Under the pieces are notes generated by a model. That model did not search any database and was not told where the DNA came from. It worked only from the letters and a program-made list of their open reading frames with translations. From an uncultured Lachnospiraceae bacterium (lineage in GTDB: Bacteria; Bacillota; Clostridia; Lachnospirales; Lachnospiraceae), in assembly GCA_947626915.1 (NCBI GenBank), contig CANQUA010000002.1:1-64000 (forward strand): DNA of 64,000 nucleotides, written 5' to 3'. Positions within the stretch are counted from its first letter, which is position 1. Each line of letters begins with the position of its first letter. The position numbers and the translations under genes were made by a program. Below, one piece after another: positions 1 to 7,243 of the stretch.

Positions 1-609
<609 letters not shown>

Positions 610-610
610 T

Positions 611-640
611 GGCTGTCAAAAAGTGTACATTTTGACAGCC
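611..640. repeat. Perfect 11-bp inverted repeat after the recombinase
   Basis: GGCTGTCAAAA and TTTTGACAGCC flank an 8-base centre containing the palindrome TGTACA. A 14-base core, GTCAAAATGTACAC, read on the minus strand at 623-636, recurs on the plus strand at 781-794. The hairpin could terminate recombinase transcription, but there is no T-run after the stem. The repeated core suggests a protein site or transposon terminus instead. Confidence 0.6.
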
Positions 641-688
641 CAACTGTAAATAAGTTTATCATAGCAGAGGCTGAAAATCAATCCTTTT

Positions 689-738
689 TTGCAATTTTTC
701 GCAGCATTTCGCTGGTTCTTTCTTGCAATATTTCGCAG
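689..738. repeat. Two 16-bp direct repeats, 34 bp apart
   Basis: TTGCAATTTTTCGCAG at 689-704 and TTGCAATATTTCGCAG at 723-738 differ by one base. They lie between the recombinase and the next gene. The spacing is close to three helical turns plus a few bases. They might be recombinase or regulator binding sites; function is not known. Confidence 0.5.
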
Positions 739-919
739 GATTTTTGAAAAATTTGCGCCCCCGTTTAGAAAAAAGGTATCGTCAAAATGTACACCTTTTG
801 GAATATGCCGGTTTAGGTCTGAGGCGAAAAAGCCAGTGTAAACACGGAAATCCACGAATTCGTCATAACGGCGGAATGAACAAGGTAAATAGCCCAAACT
901 TCATATCAGGAGGAAGAAA

Positions 920-1387
920 ATGAAAACTCAATTGTCTGTCCGCGTTAAGAAGGAAAACTTCTATTCCAAAATGATGGGAAAATTCTATCTTGGACCGTTC
1001 AGCATGTTCGGAAAACGTCCCATTATCATTTCCATCGACGGTAAGGAACAAAAACTCCTGCCTAGCAAAAAACCTTATCTGCTTGATGTGGAACCCGGGA
1101 GCCATCGGGTTGATTTTATCGATCCCCAGCGTAAAGCGAAACACGCCGGCCAGACTGTGAACAAGGCATGGGATACCGTCATGGGAGCAGCGATAGGGGC
1201 AGCGGCAGGAGGGGGCTCCTTGGGAGCATTCGTAGGAGCCACCGGCGCAGCCCAGATAAGCGAAACCTCCTTCAACATGATAAATGAAGGCGGAAGCGTC
1301 CAGGTCAATATTAAGGAAGGGGATATTCTAAAACTTAAGTGCCGGGCACAGCGCAACGGCTGTGTCAAGGTAGAACTGGATTCATAA
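920..1387 (+). CDS. Hypothetical protein with glycine-zipper-like segment
   Basis: Not recognised. The 155-residue product has three visible parts. The first is an N-terminal beta-rich stretch with the pattern IIISIDGKE followed by LLDVEPGSHRVDF, reminiscent of PEGA-like repeats. Next, around residues 84-107, comes a small-residue hydrophobic segment rich in Gly and Ala (GAAIGAAAGGG) with GxxxG spacing that could insert in or lie against a membrane. The last is a beta-rich tail. There is no signal peptide. The start at 920 is fixed by AGGAGGAAGAAA just upstream. The next gene begins 3 bases after the stop, so the two probably form one unit. A host-facing or membrane-perturbing role is possible but unproven. 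Confidence 0.65.
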   Translation: MKTQLSVRVKKENFYSKMMGKFYLGPFSMFGKRPIIISIDGKEQKLLPSKKPYLLDVEPGSHRVDFIDPQRKAKHAGQTVNKAWDTVMGAAIGAAAGGGSLGAFVGATGAAQISETSFNMINEGGSVQVNIKEGDILKLKCRAQRNGCVKVELDS

Positions 1388-1390
1388 GCC

Positions 1391-2386
1391 ATGATCTGGG
1401 CATCCCTTTCACCAGAACAGGTGACTAATTTCATTTTTAGCAGAATGAACATCCCCCGATGGTCGGAATTACGAAGGTGGGAATGGGAGTATCGGATCTA
1501 TAAGGAAAAAATGGAAGATCAGCTTCTGATACTGTTGGAAGAACATGGCAGGAAATACCAGGCTTATGCCGATATCGACAGCATCAAAACATGGGATATT
1601 TCCCCCTATAACGCACAGGATCGGAAGCAGATCCTCAGGAATTATAAGGAACGCTTAGACAATACCGCCATTTCCCAGGGAGTGATCGATTCCGTTTATG
1701 ATTATTCCAAAACCGCACAGGACTATTATGCCATCCGTGATTTTCTGACCTCAATGAAGGAATCGGATATTACAAAATTTAAATATACCCGGGAGTTTGC
1801 GGTGAGCAGCAACAATCTGCATACCTGGAGAGTCTACTGTCTGGGCGTCCAGAACGCCTCCTCCTTTCAGGCTCAGGCTTATCCCATGGAGGAACAGCGG
1901 GCCATATTGATGCAGGGAGTCAGATCGGAAACTCCGCTGTCGGATCCCGGCATCGGAAAATCCATACTCTGCAGTCTTTTTGATGATCTGCTGACGGTGC
2001 TGGATCCTGGGCTGAATGTCCGTATTCCGCCCCATTACCTTACACAGTATACCTGCGGGGACCTGGACGAAATGATGCAAAACGCCCAGGATCTGCTGAA
2101 TCAAAATAAACTGCAGGAAGGTTCCGATTTTCTGAAAGCCATGCTGGTTCAGATCGGCAGGATGCGGATCCGCCTGGATTCCAATGATTTCTGTCTTCTG
2201 CAGGAGGGTCTTGCGGATTATTATCTTTTTTTCATCGGAACCGCGACAAAGGAGCCGGGATACAAACTCTCAGGGGAACGCTCTCTCGAGCTTCTGACCC
2301 GAGACCCGGCCCTTACGGAGCTGAAGCCCATGATCGACGCCCTCAGATATTGGATGAAAAATATTGATTATCTCAACAAGCCTTGA
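1391..2386 (+). CDS. Hypothetical protein, 331 residues, paired with preceding gene
   Basis: Not recognised. It is soluble by appearance: no signal peptide and no membrane segment, mostly helical and aromatic-rich (for example the WEWEYRIYKEKMEDQL region near the N terminus). It starts 3 bases after the stop of the 155-residue gene. There is no strong ribosome site of its own, so it is probably translationally coupled. An in-frame ATG at 1446 is an alternative start. It is less GC-rich than the core genes further right. No partner, enzyme motif or metal-binding pattern could be made out. Confidence 0.6.
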   Translation: MIWASLSPEQVTNFIFSRMNIPRWSELRRWEWEYRIYKEKMEDQLLILLEEHGRKYQAYADIDSIKTWDISPYNAQDRKQILRNYKERLDNTAISQGVIDSVYDYSKTAQDYYAIRDFLTSMKESDITKFKYTREFAVSSNNLHTWRVYCLGVQNASSFQAQAYPMEEQRAILMQGVRSETPLSDPGIGKSILCSLFDDLLTVLDPGLNVRIPPHYLTQYTCGDLDEMMQNAQDLLNQNKLQEGSDFLKAMLVQIGRMRIRLDSNDFCLLQEGLADYYLFFIGTATKEPGYKLSGERSLELLTRDPALTELKPMIDALRYWMKNIDYLNKP

Positions 2387-2482
2387 TTTTACGGGCAGTT
2401 TCGCAGGGTAACAAGCATTATGTGTTAAAATACTGAGGTGTTCTGCCATCTCATCCCACAGGAAAGGTATTCTCAAAAATCC

Positions 2483-2511
2483 TTGACTTTATATCGCTGT
2501 AGAGATACAAT
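2483..2511 (+). promoter_or_regulatory. Promoter of the DUF3990/XRE pair
   Basis: TTGACT at 2483-2488, a 17-base spacer, and TACAAT at 2506-2511. Transcription would start near 2518, so the in-frame upstream ATG at 2438 is outside the message and the ATG at 2534 is the true start. Confidence 0.75.
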
Positions 2512-2533
2512 AAGGGTGAAAGAGGTGAAAACA

Positions 2534-3205
2534 ATGCTTGTTTATCACGGTTCAGACCATATGATCGAAATGCCGGTGTATCATGGAAGTAAAAGGACAA
2601 ATGATTATGGGTATGGCTTTTATACGACAGAAGATATGGAACTGGCCAAGGAATGGGCTTGTGCTGACGGAAGGGATGGTTTTGTCAATATCTATGAATT
2701 GGATCTGGACGGCTTAAAAATCCTTCGGCTTAATTCCCCGGAGTACAACATCCTGAACTGGCTGGCGATTCTGACAAAGTACCGCAGTTATTGGCAAAAC
2801 GGAAGTATTGCGGAAGAGGCTAAGGAATATCTTCAGAAGCATTTTTTCATTGATCCGTCCCCTTATGACGTTCTTATTGGTTATCGTGCGGACGATTCGT
2901 ATTTTACATTTGCCCAGGATTTTGTTGCGGGTACGATTTCGCTCAAAAAATTGTCAGAGGCAATGTGTCTGGGCAGGCTCGGCGAGCAGATCGTTTTAAA
3001 AAGCCGGCTTGCATTTGAACGGATTCATTTTGTAGATGTAAAGTCCGTTGCAGCAGATATTTATTATGGGAAAAAATGTCTTCGCGACAAGGAGGCTCGG
3101 CTTGCTTACCGCAGAACCCGAAGGTCTTCCGATGGGATCGACGAATTGTATATGATTGATATTATGAGGGAAGGGATGGAGAATGGCGATCCACGCTTAC
3201 TTTGA
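2534..3205 (+). CDS. DUF3990 protein, ADP-ribosyltransferase-like (candidate toxin)
   Basis: 223 residues. The N terminus has YHGS, then GYGFYTTED, and residues near the middle-to-end read GEQIVLKS. Together these give the H-Y-[E/Q] order of the ADP-ribosyltransferase fold, and DUF3990 proteins share this layout (VNIYELDLDGLKIL; YDVLIGYRADD). The expected activity would be transfer of ADP-ribose from NAD+ to a protein or nucleic acid. That is inference, because the third catalytic position is Gln rather than Glu. The start at 2534 follows GAAAGAGGTG and lies just below a good promoter. The next gene overlaps its 3' end by 23 bases in another frame. This is the arrangement of a toxin-antitoxin-like or regulator-controlled pair. 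Confidence 0.75.
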   Translation: MLVYHGSDHMIEMPVYHGSKRTNDYGYGFYTTEDMELAKEWACADGRDGFVNIYELDLDGLKILRLNSPEYNILNWLAILTKYRSYWQNGSIAEEAKEYLQKHFFIDPSPYDVLIGYRADDSYFTFAQDFVAGTISLKKLSEAMCLGRLGEQIVLKSRLAFERIHFVDVKSVAADIYYGKKCLRDKEARLAYRRTRRSSDGIDELYMIDIMREGMENGDPRLL

Positions 3206-3824
3206 AGAATATGTTGCCGGGGCACAGCGTAATTTGGGAGACGCAGTGGATTTTGCAGTGATGACTCTGGGGCTGGAGCCTGATGTTTTTGGCAGAGCCT
3301 TTGCTGCTTCCGACACATCCAGGCAATTTGGCCGCGGCAATCCGCGCTATGTCGCAGGAATGAATGGATGCGAATTGGCGCGCAGGGTGCTGACGGAAAC
3401 CAATACCCCTTTTGCAGATGCAGAGGATGTCATGTACCTCGACAAAGGACCGGAGTATTGGGCAGGCTGGGCATTGGCATTTTATCAGTGGTACAGCGAT
3501 GCTTCTTTTATGGAAATCCTGTCTGCCGTGTCTATGGAGGAAATCATCGTTATGTATCCTGTTTACCACGAGATGGATCTCTTGCAGTTTGTGGATCGGA
3601 TGCAGGAAAAAATGAAAAAGGCATATCCCATGACGAGGCTGCGCAGACAACGGGAAATCAGCGGTTTCTCTCAATCGGAACTGGCGGCTGAATCCGGCGT
3701 GCCGCTGCGCCAGATTCAGCTTTTCGAGCAGTGCCAGCGCAATATCAACAAAACGGCTGCAGAAACGTTGCTGCGCCTGAGCAAGGCTCTTTGCTGCAGG
3801 ATGGAAGATTTGATGGAACGGTAA
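3183..3824 (+). CDS. XRE-type regulator with novel N-terminal domain (candidate antitoxin)
   Basis: 213 residues. The last 65 or so form a clear XRE helix-turn-helix (MTRLRRQREISGFSQSELA, then LRQIQLFEQCQRNINKTAAETLLRLSKAL). The first 140 residues are an unrecognised acidic, Trp- and Tyr-containing domain (EYWAGWALAFYQWYSD) that may hold the partner protein. The gene begins inside the DUF3990 gene, which implies coupled translation. The likely role is to neutralise the DUF3990 product and repress the shared promoter at 2483-2511. The pairing is seen; the antitoxin role is inferred. Confidence 0.7.
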   Translation: MAIHAYFEEYVAGAQRNLGDAVDFAVMTLGLEPDVFGRAFAASDTSRQFGRGNPRYVAGMNGCELARRVLTETNTPFADAEDVMYLDKGPEYWAGWALAFYQWYSDASFMEILSAVSMEEIIVMYPVYHEMDLLQFVDRMQEKMKKAYPMTRLRRQREISGFSQSELAAESGVPLRQIQLFEQCQRNINKTAAETLLRLSKALCCRMEDLMER

Positions 3825-3919
3825 AAATAAGATTCTCTTTTTAATATATCATGCTTTGTCATTTGTGATACTGCAAATTCCTTTCTTTGGAAAGGGCCAG
3901 ATTAAATGAAGGTTTATTG

Positions 3920-3954
3920 CACAGTCAAGAATTTTGCAAAAGGACTTGACTGTG
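3920..3954. promoter_or_regulatory. 10-bp inverted repeat over the -35 of the MerR gene
   Basis: CACAGTCAAG at 3920-3929 and CTTGACTGTG at 3945-3954 are perfect inverted copies 15 bases apart. The right arm contains the -35 box. It could be an operator or an upstream terminator-like hairpin; no T-run follows. Confidence 0.5.
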
Positions 3955-3976
3955 AACCTTGTTCATACCTTATACT
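3946..3976 (+). promoter_or_regulatory. MerR-type promoter with 19-bp spacer
   Basis: TTGACT at 3946-3951 and TATACT at 3971-3976 are 19 bases apart instead of 17, the hallmark of promoters that MerR proteins untwist. An imperfect dyad, GTGAAC/GTTCAT, lies inside the spacer. It is directly upstream of the merR-like gene, so autoregulation is likely. Confidence 0.75.
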
Positions 3977-4014
3977 TCAAGCGAAATGATGCTTTTATTG
4001 CAGGAAGGCACGAT

Positions 4015-4473
4015 ATGACGATAAAAGAAGTCGAAGAACAGACAGGATTAACGCGTTCCAACATTCGTTTCTATGAAAGAGAAAAACTCATAGAACCGAC
4101 ACGAAATGATAAAAACGGATATAGGGATTATTCTGAAAGTGACATCAAGAACATCAAAAAAATTGCCTATTTGCGTACATTGGAAATTTCCATTGAGGAT
4201 ATCCGTAATATCATTATTTATGTGAAATGGTTGATGAACTATCCTTATGGAGAGCTTGTTAGAGAATACTTATCAAACTATATGTGTTTTGTTGCTCTAT
4301 CAGCAGAATTGTTTATTATACTGTTTGTGCATGGGGTACTAAAAAGTATAGTGGCTGTTTTGTTTGTAGATACAGTTGTACTCATTGGGCTATTGATTGT
4401 AGGTATCTTCCATAAAATGACAAATTCTCGTTGGGATAAGAGTAAAATGACAAATAGGTTTTTTCGGAGGTAA
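4015..4473 (+). CDS. MerR-family regulator with membrane-spanning tail
   Basis: 152 residues. Residues 1-70 are a typical MerR winged helix (TIKEVEEQTGLTRSNIRFYEREKLI, then NGYRDYSESDIKNI). Instead of a dimerisation coil and effector-binding domain, the chain runs into a hydrophobic C-terminal half with two predicted membrane helices (around CFVALSAELFIILFV and IVAVLFVDTVVLIGLLIV). It ends with a basic tail. The start at 4015 follows AGGAAGG and lies downstream of the promoter, so the longer upstream frame from 3934 is not translated. The coiled-coil part is very short, so the gene may have suffered an internal deletion. It would be a membrane-tethered regulator, probably controlling itself. 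Confidence 0.75.
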   Translation: MTIKEVEEQTGLTRSNIRFYEREKLIEPTRNDKNGYRDYSESDIKNIKKIAYLRTLEISIEDIRNIIIYVKWLMNYPYGELVREYLSNYMCFVALSAELFIILFVHGVLKSIVAVLFVDTVVLIGLLIVGIFHKMTNSRWDKSKMTNRFFRR

Positions 4474-4552
4474 GGATATGAACAATATCTGCAGCCGAGC
4501 CGCTGAGGTTGTTTACAACGATTTGATTTAAAACTGATACTTGCCACATAGG

Positions 4553-4584
4553 AAAATGCCGCTGTCAACCGATGGCGGTGTTTT
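4553..4584 (+). terminator. Intrinsic terminator after the MerR gene
   Basis: AAAATGCCGC pairs with GCGGTGTTTT across a 12-base loop. The stem has ten pairs, two of them G-U, and is followed by CTTTTC. Confidence 0.6.
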
Positions 4585-4615
4585 CTTTTCAACGGGTGTT
4601 CAAGAAACCATAAAG

Positions 4616-4716
4616 TTGGCAGTACAGTCGATATATGCGTAAATTTTCAAAAGAGATTTGATAAGAAAACTTGGCAGCTCTATAATGAGGTTACGCCAAG
4701 AAAACTTGGCAGTACA
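4616..4716. promoter_or_regulatory. Operator-like repeats around the membrane protein/XRE promoter
   Basis: AAGAAAACTTGGCAG occurs at 4663-4677 (inside the promoter spacer) and again at 4698-4712 (near the transcription start). The second copy is part of a perfect palindrome, GCCAAG-AAAA-CTTGGC (4695-4710). TTGGCAGTACA also occurs at 4616-4626 and 4706-4716. These are good candidates for binding sites of the small XRE protein encoded downstream. Confidence 0.65.
4658..4686 (+). promoter_or_regulatory. Promoter of the membrane protein/XRE pair
   Basis: TTGATA at 4658-4663, a 17-base spacer, and a perfect TATAAT at 4681-4686. It is overlapped by the operator-like repeats. Confidence 0.8.
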
Positions 4717-4733
4717 AGTTGGAGGTCTTCATT

Positions 4734-5069
4734 ATGAACAAGGAAGAAATTTTGGCAAAAAGCAGAGCTGAGAACAAAAACAAAGATGTCTATGAAATCG
4801 AGGTGTTAAAACAGGCAAATTCGTGCGGGATCCTCGTGATGGCAGTTCTTGCTGTACTCTTTTTTTCCGTACAGATCTTCGTGGGCGGCGGTCAAAACTG
4901 GGGGATGTGGGCACTGGTTTTCAGTCCCAGTATGGCCACATTCTGGGTGAAATATATCAAGCTGAGACGTAAGCACGAGCTTTTGATAGCGATTGCGTAT
5001 ACAGTCATTGTTGCAGTAAGCGCCGGATATCATATGTATGATCTGATCGTGTCATCTGCGATCCTGTAA
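4734..5069 (+). CDS. Small membrane protein (DUF6442-like) paired with XRE regulator
   Basis: 111 residues. The N-terminal 30 residues are charged and cytoplasmic-looking (MNKEEILAKSRAENKNKD). Three hydrophobic segments follow: GILVMAVLAVLFFSVQIFV, a short one around WALVFSPSMATFW, and LIAIAYTVIVAVSAGYHMY. The start at 4734 follows TTGGAGGTC. The layout matches the small membrane proteins found beside tiny XRE regulators in Firmicutes; the XRE gene begins 13 bases after the stop. The membrane protein may sense a signal and act on the regulator, which is inference from pairing only. Confidence 0.7.
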   Translation: MNKEEILAKSRAENKNKDVYEIEVLKQANSCGILVMAVLAVLFFSVQIFVGGGQNWGMWALVFSPSMATFWVKYIKLRRKHELLIAIAYTVIVAVSAGYHMYDLIVSSAIL

Positions 5070-5082
5070 GGCGGTGGATGAT

Positions 5083-5289
5083 ATGGATGATAAACTTATA
5101 TTAAAAAACCGTCTTAAAGAAGTACGGACGGAACTGAAACTATCACAGACCCAACTGGCCGAAATGGTTGGCGTGTCCCGGAATACGATCAGTTCGATCG
5201 AGACAGGGCAGTTTAATCCTACGGTCAAACTGGCGCTCATTCTATGTATTGCTTTGGATAAAAAATTTGAAGACTTATTTTTCTTCTGA
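5083..5289 (+). CDS. Small XRE-family regulator
   Basis: 68 residues, consisting of almost nothing but one helix-turn-helix domain (LKEVRTELKLSQTQLAEMVG, VSRNTISSIETGQ, KLALILCIALDKKFEDLF). Proteins of this kind bind DNA as dimers. A GTG at 5074 is an alternative start three codons upstream. It sits directly behind the small membrane protein and probably represses the promoter at 4658-4686 through the GCCAAG/CTTGGC sites. The domain is seen; the target is inferred. Confidence 0.88.
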   Translation: MDDKLILKNRLKEVRTELKLSQTQLAEMVGVSRNTISSIETGQFNPTVKLALILCIALDKKFEDLFFF

Positions 5290-5372
5290 TTTGCAAAAAC
5301 AGATTGCGTTTGATTTTCCCGGCTGTCGCTTCGCGGGGATGGCTGCACCATTATTATACGAGGAGATATGGC

Positions 5373-5704
5373 ATGGTCTACTATGATAAAGATGGAATTG
5401 TAATTCGGGATCTGCGGCAGAGCGATGTCCAAATCATTACGGATGCAGAAATCGCGCAGGGCTGGGATGCGGCGATCGATAAATACGGAATCTGCGGCTC
5501 GATGACTATGATAGCGTATATGCCCTGTGGCTGAGCTGCCCTGGCATGGGATTCAATAATCCGGATGATTCACAAGAAGGCATTGCAAAGTATCTCGCTC
5601 GGAATCCGGATACCTGTTTCGTCGCAGTGAAACAGGACGATATCATCGGTGTAATTCTCACAGGGCATGATGGCCGCCGCGGATGTTTGCTCATGAAAGC
5701 TTGA
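5373..5704 (+). pseudogene. Chimeric remnant of two GNAT acetyltransferase genes
   Basis: The frame opened by ATG 5373, behind AGGAG, reads MVYYDKDGIVIRDLRQSDVQ and IAQGWDAAIDKY, the start of one GNAT protein. Around 5483 a second frame takes over and reads IRNLRLDDYDSVYALWLSCP, then GVILTGHDGRRG, which looks like the N-terminal half of a different GNAT protein. The acetyl-CoA binding part (Q/R-x-x-G-x-G/A) is missing, and the second frame stops at 5704. A deletion between two adjacent acetyltransferase genes, plus loss of the 3' part, explains the structure best. A single frameshifted gene is the alternative. It is not expected to give an active enzyme. Confidence 0.7.
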
Positions 5705-5801
5705 ATAAAAACAGCAGAGGAAAAAGGAGATCTTTCTGCAGAGTTTGATACAAGCCCGGGGAAAAATTAAAATCCTGCGAAAAAGCAGCAGACAAATTGT
5801 A

Positions 5802-5826
5802 AAAATTTAAGCTCCGCTTAAATTTT
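5802..5826. terminator. AT-rich terminator-like hairpin
   Basis: AAAATTTAAGC and GCTTAAATTTT are perfect inverted copies with a 3-base loop. The stem is AT-rich, with A's before and T's after, so it could end transcripts from either side. It separates the acetyltransferase remnant from the next XRE gene. Confidence 0.5.
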
Positions 5827-5921
5827 ATTTCAGAAACGCTCGCTGGTGCGGCGCTTGCCGGTGTGTTACATTATAGTCACGGCACGGGGCTCCGTCGAAT
5901 TTTAAATCAGGAGAGATTAAA

Positions 5922-7046
5922 ATGGCACTTGGACAAAACATCAAAAAACTGCGCCGCGGGCGCGACATCACACAGGAACAGCTTGCACAGTACATGAACG
6001 TTTCCGTTTCTGCTGTGTCGCAATGGGAGAGCGGCAGAACAGCGCCCGACATATCGGCGCTCCCCGCGCTGTGCGCGCTTTTGCGCGTCAGCTCCGACGA
6101 ACTTTTGGGCATCGACAATACGCGCCGCGAGGCAGAGATAAATGAAATGCTCGACCGCGTATGGGACGTATTCGATGAAAAGAAGAACGATGAGGGGCTG
6201 CACATAATGCGCGCGATGCTGCGCCGCTATCCCGACGCGTACCGTCTGATGACGGAGATCGCGTTCGTTCTTGTGAATCTTGCCGAGAACGGATGCGTCG
6301 ACAGCGCCGCCGCGTATGATGAAATATGCGGATATCTTGAGAAGATATTCGCCGACTGTACCGACAGCGCGGTGCGCAGCGACGCCGTGACGCTCGCGTG
6401 CATCGTATACCCGAAGGTGGGACGAAAGGACGAGGCCGTTGCGATAGCAAGAAGCGCAGGGAAGCCGAAAACGACGCTCGAACTGCTCGCGCTCGTTTAC
6501 GACGGGCAGGAGCGCATGGGCGCGATCCGCGATCGTATGTGGTATCTGTATAACGATTTCCAGCTTGCGATAAACGGACTCTGCTATGAGAAAGACGCCG
6601 CCGGCAATTTCATTCTGTCCGACGACGACCGCATCGCACTGTTCCAAAAGCGGATCGCGCTCACCGAGGCCGTGTTTGAGGACGGCGATTATCTCTTTTT
6701 TTCGCACTGGCTCAAATCGGCGAATATGGAGCTTGCGGAGATATACGTCCGCCGCGGCGACGTTGAAGAAGCGTTTCTCCGTCTCGCTGAGGCGGCAAAG
6801 TACGCGGTCATGTTCGACACATATGATCCGAACGCGCGCTGGACGTCGGTGCTTCTGCGCGGCATCTGTGCCGACACGACGTACACATACGGCACGACGT
6901 CGTGCCGCGAGCTGCTCAAATGGTGCAGGAGCGAGCCGTGCCTCGATCTTGTCCGCGCGGACGAGCGATTTGCGGAGACAGTGCGGACGCTTGAATCGGC
7001 GATCGCGGCGCATCCTGCCGCCGTCGCGGATGCGAGGGGGAGATGA
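5922..7046 (+). CDS. XRE regulator with long helical C-terminal region
   Basis: 374 residues. Residues 1-65 form an XRE helix-turn-helix (LGQNIKKLRRGRDITQEQLA, VSVSAVSQWESGRTAPDISALPALCALLRVSSDELLG). The rest is a long run of amphipathic helices that look like TPR-type repeats (for example EIAFVLVNLAENG, ELLALVYDGQERMG, AEIYVRRGDVEEAFLRLAEAAKYA). The helical part may bind a ligand or peptide and gate DNA binding. The start follows AGGAGAGATTAAA. The gene is full of GCGC and CGC/GCG codons, unlike the AT-rich accessory genes to its left and the CGG/CTG-rich genes to its right. This suggests transfer from another lineage. Confidence 0.85.
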   Translation: MALGQNIKKLRRGRDITQEQLAQYMNVSVSAVSQWESGRTAPDISALPALCALLRVSSDELLGIDNTRREAEINEMLDRVWDVFDEKKNDEGLHIMRAMLRRYPDAYRLMTEIAFVLVNLAENGCVDSAAAYDEICGYLEKIFADCTDSAVRSDAVTLACIVYPKVGRKDEAVAIARSAGKPKTTLELLALVYDGQERMGAIRDRMWYLYNDFQLAINGLCYEKDAAGNFILSDDDRIALFQKRIALTEAVFEDGDYLFFSHWLKSANMELAEIYVRRGDVEEAFLRLAEAAKYAVMFDTYDPNARWTSVLLRGICADTTYTYGTTSCRELLKWCRSEPCLDLVRADERFAETVRTLESAIAAHPAAVADARGR

Positions 7047-7213
7047 TGGCCTGCGGCATGGCAGGAATATCACGTTTCGAAATACAATAGCGAAGTATAT
7101 CCCGATTTTTGGGGTATTTCAGGGAACAAATCACAGAGGAATTCCGACAGTTGCTGTTCGAATCAAAAGTTTTTATTTTTAAGAACGATTAACAGGCTAA
7201 ATATACTGAATTA

Positions 7214-7243
7214 TGATATAGTATATCGTAATTCACTATATCA
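7214..7243. repeat. 9-bp inverted repeat
   Basis: TGATATAGT at 7214-7222 and ACTATATCA at 7235-7243 are perfect inverted copies 12 bases apart, in an AT-rich patch upstream of the DUF234 remnant. It could be an old operator; no intact gene follows. Confidence 0.4.

Larger units (their letters stand above)
610..919. other. 310-bp AT-rich gap behind the recombinase with repeats, no gene seen
   Basis: No convincing coding region is visible. The gap holds a perfect hairpin (611-640), a 16-bp direct repeat (689-704 and 723-738, one mismatch) and a second copy of part of the hairpin in opposite orientation (781-794). An AGGAGG site at its end serves the next gene. It could be a resolvase target region or the junction of a mobile element. 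Confidence 0.5.

Noticed and set aside
2438..2533. Upstream start for the DUF3990 gene
   Set aside because: It lies above the promoter, so it would not be in the message.
4478..4531. 17-codon frame with a good ribosome site after the MerR gene (starts MNNICSRAAEV)
   Set aside because: Too short and without match. It may be the start of a lost gene, but nothing else supports it.
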